In this document: piece after piece, positions 1 through 11,420 of the stretch | Layout: each line of letters opens with the position of its first letter | Numbering within the stretch: the first letter of the stretch is position 1 | Source: Pyronema omphalodes | Taxonomy: Eukaryota; Ascomycota; Pezizomycetes; Pezizales; Pyronemataceae | Reading direction: 5' to 3' | Length of the DNA: 64,000 nucleotides | Assembly: GCA_024516155.1 (NCBI GenBank) | Contig: JAJJXM010000002.1 | Span: 558,001 to 622,000 of the forward strand | Notes under the pieces: generated by a model | Database searches by the model: none | What the model saw: only the letters and a program-made list of their open reading frames with translations | Told to the model about the DNA's origin: nothing | Program-made: the position numbers and the translations under genes

Positions 1-184
1 CCATGGTGAGGAGGAGTTGGTGCTAATTCCCTAGTTCCTGGAATTGCATCTCCATTGTCAGATCGTCGACTCTTAGTCCTGGTCGACTCGAGGCTGTCCA
101 ATGTTTACCTTTTTGTTCCTGCACATTTCCCAATCATTGCGTCTTCATATGTTTCCTCCTCGGGTGACGCCTCCCTAGAGGACT
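1..184 (-). pseudogene. Start of pol (pre-protease) of element A, window-truncated
   Basis: Downstream of gag on the minus strand, a second frame stays open to the window edge. Its translation includes a segment reading DSLESTRTK and later PTPPHH. These match the start of the element B pol (SLESTKTK ... VVPPHHGK at about 26,750-26,640). It would be the linker before the aspartic protease. Too little is present to judge whether the gene is intact. Confidence 0.5.
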
Positions 185-2350
185 TTAAAAATCCGAATGC
201 ATATTTTCCTCATCCTCCAATTCCCAAATTCTTGGTTGCGCATCAGACATATGAGTGTCTTCCTCATCTTGCCTTACTGCAGCAGTATTTGCCTTCTTGG
301 CCTCCTTGGGCTTTTCTTGTTCATGCCCATCTTCATTATCATCGTTGTCGCGCTTCCTCTTCCCTGAAGAAGCAACCTTCCCATCTTTTGCCAATTCAGT
401 TCCCCCAACTGTCTTCTTCGCATAGCAGTCATACATCCTGTGTCCTGAACGACCACAACACCAACAGTCTGCCTTTTCCTTCTTATGTTTATCAATTTCG
501 GCTTGGGGAACTTCTTGCAAAGCCTCCCTTCCTGAGGCATATACTGCTGGCTTTTCTGATTTCTTATCCTTTTTCCCAGCAAATTCCTTTTTCGGTCCCT
601 TATCCTTAACCTTTTGATTCTTCTGCTGCACCTCTCTTGGATGCGCAGTTTCCTTTTCTTTTCCCTTATCCTTGCGTTCCCCACGCACTTCCAAAGTTCT
701 GTTTTTTGTATATCCTAACTCCTCGTTCAAACCCTCAATAACATGCGCAGCATCCTTTACTGCATCAATCAGGGTACTGTCTTCATTAGGAATTCCACCA
801 TATCTCTGATAAACCATTTTCTTAATAGCTGGGGTCATGGCCTCCCGTATGACATTTCTGTACATAGGTACCAATGCCCCCACGCGCATATTCAAGTCCT
901 CCAATTTTGTAATATAGTCATCGATATCACCATCGTATTGAAGCTCCGTGATTCGTTTCACATCCTTCTGAGCTTCCCTCTTGTCCTCAAACCTTGCCTC
1001 AATCGCACTAGAGAATGCCTCCTAATTGTCCTTCAAGTTCTGCTTCTGGATAGACTTCCTACGCTCCTGGTGCCATGCCAAAGCCTTGTGGGTGAATAAA
1101 CTACCAACCCATTTGATTTGTGCATCCTCGTCCGGCCAGGACATAGCATAGGTTGAAACATAGTCCTGTACCGACGTCCACCAGGCTCTGTAAAGAGTCT
1201 TGTCCTTGCCAGAAAAGTATTGTGGTGCCTTGAGTTCTGGCATCTTGGGTCTCTTGGGGCCATCCCTAGGTCCTTGAATCTTGTCAATGATAGCTGTCAG
1301 AAATCGTGTAGCTTCGACTTCTGCATTATCACTGGGCTGGTTCTGTTGAGGGGGTGCTGCAGGCTGTCTGGGATTGCGGTTTCCATTATCAGAGGGCTCT
1401 GGAGGAGGAATGGTGATTCTCCTTCTTGGGGGGCCATTGCCTCGGCCGCCGTTTCCGGCTGCTGCTGGGGGTGGTGTAGCAATCCTTGAGGCAGGCAGGG
1501 CAGTCTCCATTGCAATGTTGAAAAGGCTAGGGGAGACAGTTCTCCGCCGGGGTTCATGTTGTACCGCCTCAGCCAAAGATTCCGCATCGATAGGTTGGTT
1601 CCTTGCATTCATATCCATCACCCTTTGGATAACCTTATCGATGATTTCCTTCTTCTCATTCTCCCTCTGAGTCTCATATTCCAGCAATTTCCGTTGTTGC
1701 TCCTGCTCTGCTTGTGCTAAAAGACGAATCTGTTCGTCCCTTTGTTGGTCAGTCTGATTTTTTGTGGCTGCCCAACCCTCGACTCCCATATTCCAAGCTT
1801 GTTGATAGTTGGAGAAATCCCTCAAGTAGTCATTGATGATCCTAACACCAATGTTCAAACGCTCAGCAGCCTGGTTGTGGGCTGCCTGTTTCTGCTGAAT
1901 ATCCGTTGCTAATTCCCCAATGGCATTCCAAACATCCGAGCTAAACTCGTTGCTAGATTGAATGAGTCGAACAACAGCCATTTGGCTGAGTTCTCTGTCA
2001 ATGTTCCCTTGGCGCAACACAACATCGTAGGCTTGTTGCATTGTCTTCGCCATCGCGTCATATTGGTAGTTCATGTAATTGATATCTGCTTGTACCGTCG
2101 CTCCTTCGGTTCTAAGGGCTGCCATCAATCCCTGAACCTCCCTTTCTGTCATTTGCATCTTCTCCACCATCTTGATGAACCAATCAGGAAGTTGGTTCCT
2201 GTCAACACTTGTCCCCTGGCGTGCTGCCTTTCCAGCTTTTGAGAGCTCGTCCCATGTTTGAGGGCGATAGATCTCCACTGCATTGGTCATGGAGACGTCG
2301 TCATCGTCGCGGGGTGCCGGGGAGGCAGTGATTCTGGGGAAGGAAGACAT
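185..2350 (-). pseudogene. Gag of element A, broken by one in-frame stop
   Basis: The reading frame runs from an ATG at 2350 to 185 and encodes a Gag of about 720 residues, with one in-frame TAG at 1022-1024. The frame continues unchanged after the stop (EAFSSAIEARFEDK...), so this is a nonsense lesion and not a frameshift. The N-terminal half is Gln/Glu-rich and probably coiled coil. A Pro/Arg-rich linker follows, then a capsid-like segment containing YFSGKDKTLYRAWW, then a single CCHC zinc knuckle (CWCCGRSGHRMYDC), and a Lys-rich acidic tail. The zinc knuckle is the usual RNA-packaging motif of retroelement Gag. The Gag of element B is homologous and carries a frameshift at a different place, so each copy decayed separately. 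Confidence 0.85.
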
Positions 2351-2459
2351 TGCTGAATAGAATGTGTTTTGGGAAATTGATAAGGCTTGCCCTAGAAGAG
2401 GGTCTTTTCGTATTCGTATCGATTAATAAACTTGGTAGCTTGTAGCCTTAAGATTATAG

Positions 2460-3868
2460 TGTGAACCTGGGCACAGTCCTAACTATGCAGAGGTTTTTCG
2501 ATCGTTCTTCCAAGTGCTTCGTCCTAGGGTAGACAAACACTTCGTTCTCAAGACAAACAGACACTTCGTTCTCAAGAACTAATAGAGGTATTCCAAAGAT
2601 AAAGCTAGGAAGTAAATCAATCGATCACGGGCCGAATAAACTTAAGGGTTGTCTTCGGAGGTAATTGTTGGTGTAAATATGGTATCGTCGCGTATAGGAT
2701 CAATGGATGATGATCGAGGAGACAGAGGGAAGACATAGGGTCTTTTATGGACTTTCGTCTACAAATTCGCCCAGCCTTCCTTGGGGAGCCAACTGCCAAA
2801 CTGAGCTTAGGAGATAAGACATGGGTCAAAGCTGTGACGCATCTGCTGAGGCTTGCATCATGCTAAACGCGCAATTAAATTAATTGCTCACTTGCCTACT
2901 GCGCGCCCTGGTCAGATTAATCCTTGAAATAGCTCACCGTACTACCACACCTTCCAATAAGGTGCTGGGGTTATGAGTCACACCGGAGGGCAACTCCGCC
3001 TGACTGCATCATGCATGAACTCCTGTGATAATGACGCATGAGTCATTTATCGTATGAGTCGCACCATCATAGATCTCCCTAGAGAATCTCGATTGCAAGT
3101 AGGGGTCACTAACATCATAAGGCATACCATGCCCTACCGGAGCACACTGCCCCGTCACATTCCTGTGTGATGTCATATGTGCCCCACCTGCGCGCACTTG
3201 CGCGCAGCCACACCCTGGTGTGGATGCAAACGCCGTATTGTTTCCAAGTTGGCAGCTCTAGGCCCAAGGACGCGTCATATCAGTTTCATCAAACAGGTTT
3301 CCTGAGTGGGGTTCCCTGCTGGACGTTGTCTCATGCTAATGCACTGTTGACCCTTGTCCTGCATTCCACTCCTGTTTGCTGACTAGACTCTGCCTTATCT
3401 CTCGCCCCACTGTTCACCCAACTAGTAACACCGGATGATATCCTTGCGCCGCATCTGCATCCTCTTGGAATCTCCTGTTCCTATGCAGCCCCTATCGTAG
3501 CCGTGTATTGCCGAACACTCCTCAGGTATAACGAGGTGACCTTTCGTCGTCTTCTTCGTTCTCCATCAGCGTCGTTCGTAGCTGTCTCAAGGGTAAGTCG
3601 CCACCCTTAAGGTAAGTGTTCCTTTCCCCTTCTCCGTCCTGAGTCCTCCCAAACTGACAGTGAATAATAGTTTCCACGCCTCGGGCCGGGATCCTCGTGA
3701 GGTCCTATCGGAAAGTCACGAATCACGTGACGTGGCTAGCCGGAGCTCCTCTGGGGGTTCCGGCCCGGGATACTAACTCAATTATTCATTCTCCTGTCGA
3801 GTTTGCCATATTCTCCATAGCGTTATATATGATACCAATTCTATCTTCACACATTATAGGGTGTGACA
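2460..3868 (-). repeat. 5' LTR of element A (1409 bp)
   Basis: The LTR begins TGTGAACC and ends GTGTGACA on the plus strand, so both ends obey the TG...CA rule. It matches the non-LINE parts of both B LTRs (14941-15060 plus 20575-21832, and 29149-29268 plus 34774-36030). A TATA-like minus-strand motif lies near 2740, matching the TATAAAAG in the B LTRs. The site homologous to the LINE insertion point in B (near 2610-2628) is unoccupied here. Confidence 0.9.
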
Positions 3869-5551
3869 GAAACCGACAAAACGGAGGCCATCCTGTTCTC
3901 CCGTCGACGCGGTAACCCAAACCCCGACTCGCTGACCGTCGATATCCATTACGATGGAGTCATACACAATGTGCCGTTCAACGACTCCGCCGTTCGCTGG
4001 CTAGGGTTCTGGCTAGATCCCAAGCTCACCCTGAACCACCACCACCAGAAGTGGCTCACCCGAGCCCGCCAGCAACACGCCCGCCTCGCTCGCCTCTGCC
4101 GCTCCCAGGGTCTACCCCCGGGCAGCACTGCTAACATCCAACAAGCGGTTGTTCAGTCCGTGGCCACCTACGGGGCTGAAATCCACGCTGCCCGTCGCCT
4201 ACCCACCCGAGACGCCGGTAGGTTCTCTCGTCTTCAGCTCCTACTCAACAAACAGGTCCGCGCCATCACGGGGTGCCTGCGCAAGACTCCTCTGGCCTTT
4301 CTCCTCGCTGAAGGCGCCACTCGCCCAGCAGAAGCCATCGTTCGAGGTCGGGAAGCATGATTCCGGTCACGGCTCATCACTTGGCCGCTCCCGCCAGTCA
4401 GCACCTATCCCAGTCGCCCCACCCCGACAGCCACAGTCATCCGCAAGCTCACCCAGCGCGCGGTGACCCGCTCTGGCTTTGCGTCCGCTGATCCTGTCCA
4501 CAACGTCGATCCCCATCGGCAGTGGTGCAACGTCACAATTGCCCCCAGAGCGGAAGCGGAGGCCTACGCCAAAAACTGGAGGACCCTCGACTCCATATGC
4601 ATTTGGACGCATGGGTCCCGCATGGAAGACCGCACTGGATCGGGCCTCGTCAGATACGTCGACGGTGTTCTCACCAGCTCTCACCACTACCTGGGCCGTG
4701 ACACCGAGGTGTTTGACGCCGAGCTGTTCGCAATTTACCGTGCCCTCGAAGAACTCTGGGACAACCGCTTCCTCGACAGGGTCATCCTTAAACCCCCCCC
4801 GCTCGTCACCATCTTTTCGGATGCCCAAGCAGCCCTTCGACGCCTGGAATCCGACGAACCGGGCCCAGGACAATCCGTCACTCGGCTGATTGCCAACGAA
4901 GTCCGCTGGCTGCGCCGGAATAGCGACATCTCCGTCAAGTTCCACTGGGTCCCAGGCCACTGCGGGATCACGGAAAACGAGGCAGCTGACGCTGCAGCAA
5001 AACTGGGCACCCGCCATCAATGTACTGCTCTACCACTGATGTGGTGCGACGCCCCCGAGTGTTTGGTCCCTTATGAGGTGTCACTCGCACACCTCAACCG
5101 CATAGCCACTGAGACCCGCCGCGACATTACCAAGCGATGGATATCACAACGAGCTAAAGACAGCCGTTCGTTGTGTCCCCACAAGACATGGCGCCTGCGC
5201 GACTCCCTCCGCTCTCTCCCTAAGCGCCGCACCGCAGTATTCCTCCAACTTGCGTCCGGACATGCCCTTATAGGCACCCACCTCGTTCGAGTTAAGAAGA
5301 CAGATTCCGACGTCTGCTGGTGGTGCACGTCTAATGTACGACAAACCCCAGGACACCTGTTTGGAGAGTGTCACCGCTGGAGACGTGAGTACGCTGTACT
5401 AAAGAAAGAGGTGGATGCCATCAAGGGCAGGAGCTGGAGACCGCGAGCGAGGCTCAAAGCGGTGGATCTGTTCAGCGATGATCGCTGTACGAAGGTGTTG
5501 TTGGATTATTTCAGCAGCCACGGAGATTGGCAGGCGTTACGAATAGGCTAG
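3869..5551 (+). pseudogene. LINE E ORF2 C-terminus: RT thumb, RNase H, zinc motif
   Basis: One frame is open except for a TGA at 4358-4360, where a CGA-to-TGA change would fit the surrounding codons. The start is missing because the element is truncated. The first 160 residues resemble the region after the RT palm of Tad-like LINEs (WLGFWLDPKLTLNHH). The RNase H domain follows: WTHGSR, DAELFAIYRAL, IFSDAQAAL and a late PGHCGITENEAAD. The first catalytic Asp, normally in a TDGS motif, is His here, so RNase H activity is unlikely. The end has a CWWC ... HLFGEC zinc-binding pattern typical of fungal LINE ORF2. The copy is a relic. Confidence 0.8.
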
Positions 5552-5907
5552 GGTTGGTGGGCCTGGAGATGGGATTCACGAGATTGCGAGGTTGTTTTTT
5601 TTCTTTTTCTCTGAATTCTTTTTAGTGTTTGTACGGCAAGGTGGTTATTGCTGGGCTTGAGTTCGGTGTCACGCATGAGTTTTTGTACGGGGTTCGTCTA
5701 GACTGTGTACGAGAGTGTTTTTGTTTATTTGTGCTTTTGTTGTCTGCCTTTTGCGTATATTTATTTTTCTAACTGGGGAGTTTGGGGACAAGGAGATTGG
5801 GTTGCCTTGTTAGGCGGTTTAAACCGCGAGGACAGGAAAAACGGATACTTAGCTCCCGCATAGGCCTTAGATGCCTCGATCGGTGTATGATTAAAATCAA
5901 AAATCAA
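5552..5907 (+). other. 3' UTR and A-rich tail of LINE E
   Basis: This stretch is non-coding and T-rich at first. It ends with CATAGGCCTTAGATGCCTCG, then GTGTATGATT and an A-rich tail. The same terminal motif occurs in a separate 68-bp insertion at 50676-50743, which indicates that it is the conserved 3' end of this LINE family. Confidence 0.65.
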
Positions 5908-6748
5908 GATAATGACATGTGAGTCATATATCTTATGAGTCGTCTTGATCATAGATCTCCATAGAGAATCTTCATTGCGAGTGAAGGAATCTGTCATCAT
6001 AAGGCAGACTATGCCTTACCGGAGTGCACTGCCCCGTCACATTCCTGTGTGATGTCATAACAGCCCCACCTGCGCGCACTTGCGCGCTGCCCAACCTGGT
6101 GTGTACGCAAACGCCGTCTTATCTTGCAGTTGGTAGTCATTGGCCTAAGGTCGCGTCATATCAGTTCCACCCAACAGTTTCCCTGAGTGGTGTTCCCTGC
6201 TGCAGAACGTCGTCTCATGCTAACGCAATCTTGACCCTTGCTCTGAGCTCCACTCCTGTTGGCTGCCTAGACTCTGCCTTATTCCTTGGCCGACTATCCG
6301 CCCAACCCAGACCTCGGATGATCCTATTTGTCTGCCTTGCACTGTCCTGAGAATTCCTTTCTCTTGCAAGCCCTCTGGTAGCCGTGCTTGATGGAACACA
6401 ACCTCAAGTATAAGGAGGGCCCTTCGCCATCGTCTTCTGTCTCCATCAGCGTCGTCTGTAGTTTTCTCATGGGTAAGTCGACACCCATAAGGTAAGTTGT
6501 TCCTCGTTCCCATCCATCTGTGATCCTCCCGAACTGACAGTGAATAACAGGTAGCGACGCCTCGGGCCAGGATCCTCGTGAGGTCCTTTCGGAAAGTCAC
6601 GAATCACGTGACGTGGCTAGCTGGAGCTCCTCGGGGGGTTCCGGCCCGGGATACTAACCTTATTATTCATTCTCCTGTCGAGTTTGCCATGTTCTCTAAA
6701 TGTTATACATGTTACCTATTCTATACTCACACAATATAGGGTGTGACA
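5908..6748 (-). repeat. LTR fragment of the A/B family
   Basis: From GATAATGACATGTGAGTCAT to the terminal GTGTGACA this matches the distal part of the B LTRs (for example 35190-36030). The first half of the LTR is replaced by LINE E. It is probably the remains of a solo or full LTR into which LINE E inserted. Confidence 0.8.
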
Positions 6749-8340
6749 TAGGGTAACGGACGGCCGGGTAACTCTCAAATTCCCGAAAGAAAAAGAGAGA
6801 AGTAATAATTCCAAGAAGGGGAATTATGACTTCTCAAGGGGATTCTCCTCACGGAAAGTAGAGTTGATGATAGTTATGAGTTGGAGCTCTCCTGCGTATC
6901 TCAGGGAGCGTTTCGAGAGTATCGGTTCTGGTGCTCGTTTCTTGAAGAGGGACGACCAGAGGTATTGTATTGATTTTGAGGTAAAGTATAGATTCGATGG
7001 TGTCGGGTATTGACTTAAGAGAAGGCAATAACCCTTCGTGGGATGTGTTGTTGTATTCGAGATAATGGTAATCGCTTTGCTGGATGATGGCTTCTTGGAG
7101 TGGGGGCTTTTAACGCTTTTATATTTTTCTTATCTTGAGCTCCCCACTCATATACCCTGCGAGCACTGTGCGGTGGGCGGAAGTGGAAGTACCCTAAGAA
7201 GTTGGTTGGCTACACCTAAACGTGATTTTTCCACCATACAAAATGCAACTTTTGGTAAAAGCGCTAATATCGCGAATATACTTTAAGACATTCTCCGGGC
7301 AGTTATCTGGATGATGCCTTAGTCGTTTGCTATTGCCTAGACTCGTTCTTTTCGTCGTTTGCACTTGATGTCATAAATAATAATAAGCCATCGGAATGCA
7401 TTTCGAGGAATGTGCATCGCAGCAACGGCTGACGTGTTCCTGCAACTAACGTCAGACATCGATATGCGGTTGGCGATTCTGTCGCATCCGGTGAAGTCGT
7501 TTGTATGATCTGGTGATGTCGGCATGGTCGGCAATAGACTGTGGGCCTTCCGGGGGTCCCTAATAGGAGGTGGTCCGATGTCCCTTTCGTCGTACGGTCG
7601 TCTCGTCATATCGGCAGTTCGAAGGTGCATTTGCGAAGATAAGGTTTCCGGTGATAATTACCCAAAGAGGTTGTTAACTCCTTATCTCCTACGGCCGACT
7701 AGACTCCGCTGTCGTATGATGTTATTCGGTTTATCCGGTTTCCTCCGTCGGTCAGGCGTAATGCCTCGGTCACATATGACTATGTTTTCTTGTTGTACGG
7801 CAAAGTGTTTCGTGAATACATTATCCCATTAAACTTAAATACAGTTCTTTCCCTTCTAACCTTTCTATCCTCATCAACCTCGATATCTGTTTCCTGCGGT
7901 GACCTACTTGCGTCACATTCTCGTTTCTATTCGTATGTATATCTGGCCCGCGGGGTCTCTTAGTTCCACGACCCTTTCTGGACGGTTTTCTCGTATACGG
8001 CGGAAGAGGTGCGTTCTCTCAAAGGCTTCGGTAAGTCTTTGAGTGAGGCCCTAAGGTTATAAGTATTCCAGGTTTCTATCAGCGGCAGCGGTATGTTCCT
8101 CGAGGTATGTCTGCGCATTAAAAACCGCAGTCATTGATCGGAAACAGACCCACCTCGGGGGCTGCCCCGGGTTTCCCCGCCCTAAATGATGCTGACTTCT
8201 TCCCTGGCCCCCCATTATCCTCCTTCCTGCGGGAAGTGGATGAAGGGTGGTTAGTAATAGCTCTCGCCTTTGGCTTGAGTTATTACTGAGGTAAGAATCC
8301 CGATTCTTTTAAATGTCTTGTCGGGGTAGGGTATGACACA
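6749..8340. other. Unassigned intergenic or decayed repeat DNA
   Basis: No convincing coding region, RNA gene or recognised repeat is visible. Short open frames on both strands lack motifs. The right end (GGGTATGACA near 8329-8338) looks like an LTR terminus, so part of the stretch may be an old LTR of another family, but no partner or TSD was found. Confidence 0.3.
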
Positions 8341-8422
8341 ATGCTAACTGCCGTGATAAACTAAAGACATGACCAACATTCCCCACCACTGCTAACCGCC
8401 GTCATTCCAAATAACATAACAG
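8341..8422. repeat. Degenerate 65-bp repeat units, left part of array
   Basis: Two copies of TGCTAAC(T/C)GCCGT occur at about 8342 and 8390. They match the units at 40515-40660 and 48462-48535. The last bases, AACAG (8418-8422), are the left target duplication of element C. Confidence 0.6.
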
Positions 8423-9562
8423 TGTCACGGCTCGAGAATTATTACCTTCCCCCTCCTCGTCATTCATTCACCTATTATCATTCGCTTCATTATTCAGCAC
8501 TCGTTTGTTTATTTATTTCTATTATCCTTCGGTCTTCGATCATCACTCGTCACTCGCCTAGGTTAGGGTTACGCTCAAATCCCAAATTGTCAAAAAGGTC
8601 ACGTGACCTATCCCCAGGGTTAGAAGTCTGCGCAGATCCCTTTTCGGAAATTCCATACCTACGGTCTACCGATCATCTTATCCGATTAGATAAGATCGGT
8701 CACGTGTCTCTAATCAATAGTAGATCAGTATGCACGTGCACTGGTCTACTAATGTGCGCACATGCGACTAGGGCTAGGGCACGATTATCTTATTGATAAG
8801 ATAAGATCTAGTCATGTGACCTTATCAGTATTGCACCATCTTTCCAATCGCAGCTGATCTGCATTCACGTGACTAGGGTTAGGGTTGCACCCGCACGCAC
8901 ACAAACTAGGGTTAGGTTTGTGACCGTACGCGCACAGCTAGGGTTAGGGTTATGGACGCACGCGCACGATTAGAGTTACGGAAGCGTGCGCGTGACTACG
9001 CTTAGGGTTATGCTAGCGCGCACGCGAAGTACGCTACCGCGCACGCGAGTTACGCTATCGCGCACGCGAGATACTCTATCGAGCGCGCGACGAGGCTGTG
9101 CACGCGAACACACTAATTTGGTACGAAAGCGTTAGCGCGTCTAGAACGCGCAACCGCGACCGCGTTGTTTACTTAGTTATTTTTCGGGAAAAATCTGCAA
9201 ATAGTGGCTTGGCGTGTAAGGAGGAAAAATTGTATATAAGAGGATTGTTTCTTTGTTTGTTCATTTTGTTTTTCTTTTCTCCTTACACAGTTATTTGTTT
9301 ATTTACAAATTCAAATATTTTGTCGAAATCTTTGTTTACGTCCTCGTTCTTGTCCCCGTCTTTGGATCTCTTTGTCCCTTGAAATCTTTGTTTATTTCCT
9401 TGACTTCTGAACACAGAAAGTCTCTAAGTTGATGCTCGACACAGCTCAAGAGTTTCTAACGTTGAAGTTATAATAAGGTTATCTTCATTGAACTCAAGAG
9501 TGAATAATTGAGAAGAGCCCTCAGGTTCTCCGTCAGCTATCTCTCCCTTGTTCGCCGTTACA
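8423..9562 (+). repeat. 5' LTR of element C
   Basis: The LTR is 1140 bp with TG...CA ends and a TATATAAG box at 9233-9240. Upstream of the TATA box it carries a perfect palindrome AGGTCACGTGACCT (8596-8609), several GATAAG/CTTATC inverted pairs (about 8668-8830), telomere-like TTAGGG motifs between about 8560 and 8960, and alternating CG-rich CGCGCACGCGA units (about 9010-9090). These features recur in the 3' LTR and in the solo copy at 24751-25891. Confidence 0.92.
9233..9240 (+). promoter_or_regulatory. TATA box of the element C LTR
   Basis: TATATAAG lies about 320 bp before the LTR end, at the same place in the 3' LTR (40185-40192). It follows the GATA and telomere-like region, as expected for the U3/R boundary. 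Confidence 0.55.
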
Positions 9563-9805
9563 ACATAACTGTGTAATCAAGACCTGCCGGCTCTACCGTC
9601 AACTCTCGATTACAACAAGCTTTACATGCTTCACAAGCTCTGGTTCTACGAATTCATCAATCTATTACCGATTTTCCGTTCCCTCGAAAACCCCGTCGTC
9701 CTCTACGAAATCGAAATTGCTCGACAACTCGGAAACGAATACGCAGCAACTCGAATTCAATATAACGACGAAACCAACATCTGGCACCTCCGTTAATCCC
9801 TCGAA

Positions 9806-9949
9806 ATGGACCAAAATGACAAGGTCGTCGTGGCCCTGTACCTCAACGAAGCAGAAAGGCTGGAGGTCGAACAAGACCCCACGAAGATCAAACTTGTCCG
9901 CAACGCCTAAAGGAATACGAACGAGACTGTCAACTTAGAGACGACCTCC
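9806..9949 (+). pseudogene. Gag of element C, N-terminal part
   Basis: An ATG at 9806 opens a frame (MDQNDKVVVALYLNEAERL...) that stops at 9908-9910. A one-base frame change there restores the reading QRLKEYERDCQLRDDL. That reading continues across the element D insertion into YAQRITDLERDLESANAS at 13611. The segment is charged and probably coiled coil. The frameshift and the 3.7-kb insertion make it non-functional. Confidence 0.7.
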
Positions 9950-10520
9950 TGTCAGGGAACTAGGAACGGACGTTCAAAGAACACACTGAACACTACCGGC
10001 AAGAGGGACTAGGCGGGTTCCGGGACGGGGAACGGCAGGACAAGGACCGAAGTGCTCGTCAGACGGACGGCACACGAAACAAGAACAGGGACAAGGACAA
10101 GAGAGACGTAGGACTGGAAGAAGAAGTCTTTATTAGGAGCAAGGGAAAGACACAAGACGTTCGATGGAGAACTCGACAACGGGGAGGCAAGCCTCCTTAT
10201 GCACAAAGGGGCGGCCAGCACTCTTGCTGGGCCGTCATCCAACATCGCTACATGAGCTTCCGTTCTCCATCAATTCACCTGCGACGCCACAGCTCTCCAG
10301 CTCGTGGTACGTCATCCATCATCAATCAGTCTCTCAGTCACAATGGCACGGCACACACAACAACACAACAACACAACGGCAACACAACACAACACGGCAA
10401 GACAACGGCACAATGTCAATCAACAACCACGACAACACAATGATGACGCAACAACACAACGGCTCGTCAGCCGTGTGCCGTGACACCTCCGAGTTGAACT
10501 CACAGAAGCTCGAGAGGACA
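9950..10520 (-). repeat. 3' LTR of element D
   Basis: This 571-bp LTR has TG...CA ends and contains a CAACA-type simple repeat (about 10350-10460). It is almost identical to 13034-13604. Confidence 0.9.
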
Positions 10521-10544
10521 ACTCCCTCTACGCCCAACGAATTA
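10521..10544. repeat. 24-bp duplicate of element C gag sequence
   Basis: These 24 bases are identical to 13605-13628, where they are the normal continuation of the host gag after the D insertion. Here they sit between D's LTR and D's truncated pol, where primer-tract or pol sequence would be expected. They mark a rearrangement breakpoint. Confidence 0.85.
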
Positions 10545-11367
10545 GGCCAAAGGGGGGGACGAATCCCTCTTTCAGTGGGATCTTGTGGTCGTAGGGTCGG
10601 TGTGGGGGGAGTTCCTTCGCTTTAACCTCCTTGAATAAATCGAGGTAGTCATGATACTCTTCGGGGATCATGTCTTTCAGTTCGTCATCCGTGAGGGGGG
10701 GCTTGTCTTGTAGGGCGACGGTGATCTCGTCCAACGATAGCGAGAACACTGTCAGGCTTTCGTCTTCTACCATTTCTTTGAAGTCGGAGATGGTTAGACT
10801 TGAGATCGCTATTGGGGGTTCGTCCGGGGGGTCGGGGACCGAGTCTTCTAACTCCGGCATGGGGTTTGTGTCAGGCTCGTGGACAGCGGGAGGGGGCCTC
10901 GAGTCCAGGACCTCGACACCGGTTGTGCTTACAGGCAACGGGGTGCAGTTCCTCAGGCAGTATTGGGAGTCGAAGCTTACAGTGTTGGAACTGAAGCTTA
11001 TTGTTACATCGTGTTTCTTCAACCAGGGGATGCCTAACACCACCGGGTAGTGACCCAACTTGGTGACAAACATGGGAAGGGTTTCCGAGTGACCGTTGAT
11101 GGTACACTCTACATGGGCGAGGTGTGTGATTTTTCCTGAGGATATGGGGCGGCCGTCGATAACTTCGACCGTTCGGGCGGTGGGTAGGGGGGTTAGGGGG
11201 AGTTTGTGATGGCGGGCGAAATTGCGGTCAACAAAGGCGATACCAGTGGCGCCGCAGTCGACGAGCGCTACTGTTTTCACGGATCGGTTATTGGAAAACA
11301 AGGAACAGGAGAGAACAAGGTGTTTGCATTCTAACTTTCCAGTAAAACTTGCGCCCGATAATAGCAA
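10545..11367 (-). pseudogene. Element D protease and truncated pol
   Basis: The minus-strand frame encodes a retropepsin-like domain: VALVDCGATGIAFVD (active site in DCG form, not DTG) and later VVLGIPWLKKHDV, the usual flap and C-terminal motif. A linker follows with the pre-RT segment PHRPYDHKIPLKEG...PPFG. The frame then runs into duplicated element C sequence and stops at 10528. All RT catalytic motifs are missing. The domain order matches the pol of element C (36036 onward). Confidence 0.85.
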
Positions 11368-11420
11368 TGTATCAGCAATAATATTCCCACCAGCGGCAGA
11401 GCCATCTTCTTGCAGCTGGT

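Larger units (their letters stand above)
1..3868 (-). mobile_element. Element A: Ty3/gypsy LTR retrotransposon, partial
   Basis: This is the 5' part of a gypsy-type element read on the minus strand: 5' LTR (2460-3868), a short leader, gag (185-2350) and the first codons of the protease-pol region (1-184). The rest lies beyond the left window edge. It is the same family as element B (14941-36030): the Gag proteins align along their length and the LTRs share most of their sequence. Its LTR lacks the LINE present in both LTRs of B, so it shows the ancestral LTR form. The other LTR is outside the window, so no TSD can be checked. Confidence 0.85.
3869..5907 (+). mobile_element. LINE E: 5'-missing non-LTR retrotransposon
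   Basis: This is the 3' part of a Tad/I-type LINE. The coding part (3869-5551) holds the end of the reverse transcriptase, an RNase H domain and a C-terminal zinc motif. A 3' UTR runs to an A-rich tail near 5890-5907. The left edge is exactly the end of element A's LTR and the right edge is the middle of an A-family LTR (5908-6748). The simplest reading is that LINE E first inserted into an A-family LTR, and element A later inserted into LINE E. The missing 5' part would then lie left of the window. Confidence 0.8.

Noticed and set aside
8560..8960. Interstitial telomere or nearby chromosome end
   Set aside because: The TTAGGG-like motifs recur at the same LTR positions in three copies and both orientations, so they belong to the LTR and are not a true telomere tract.
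10164..10625. Thr/Gln/His-rich plus-strand frame, repeated at 13248
   Set aside because: It is the CAACA simple repeat inside the D LTR, read in a spurious frame.
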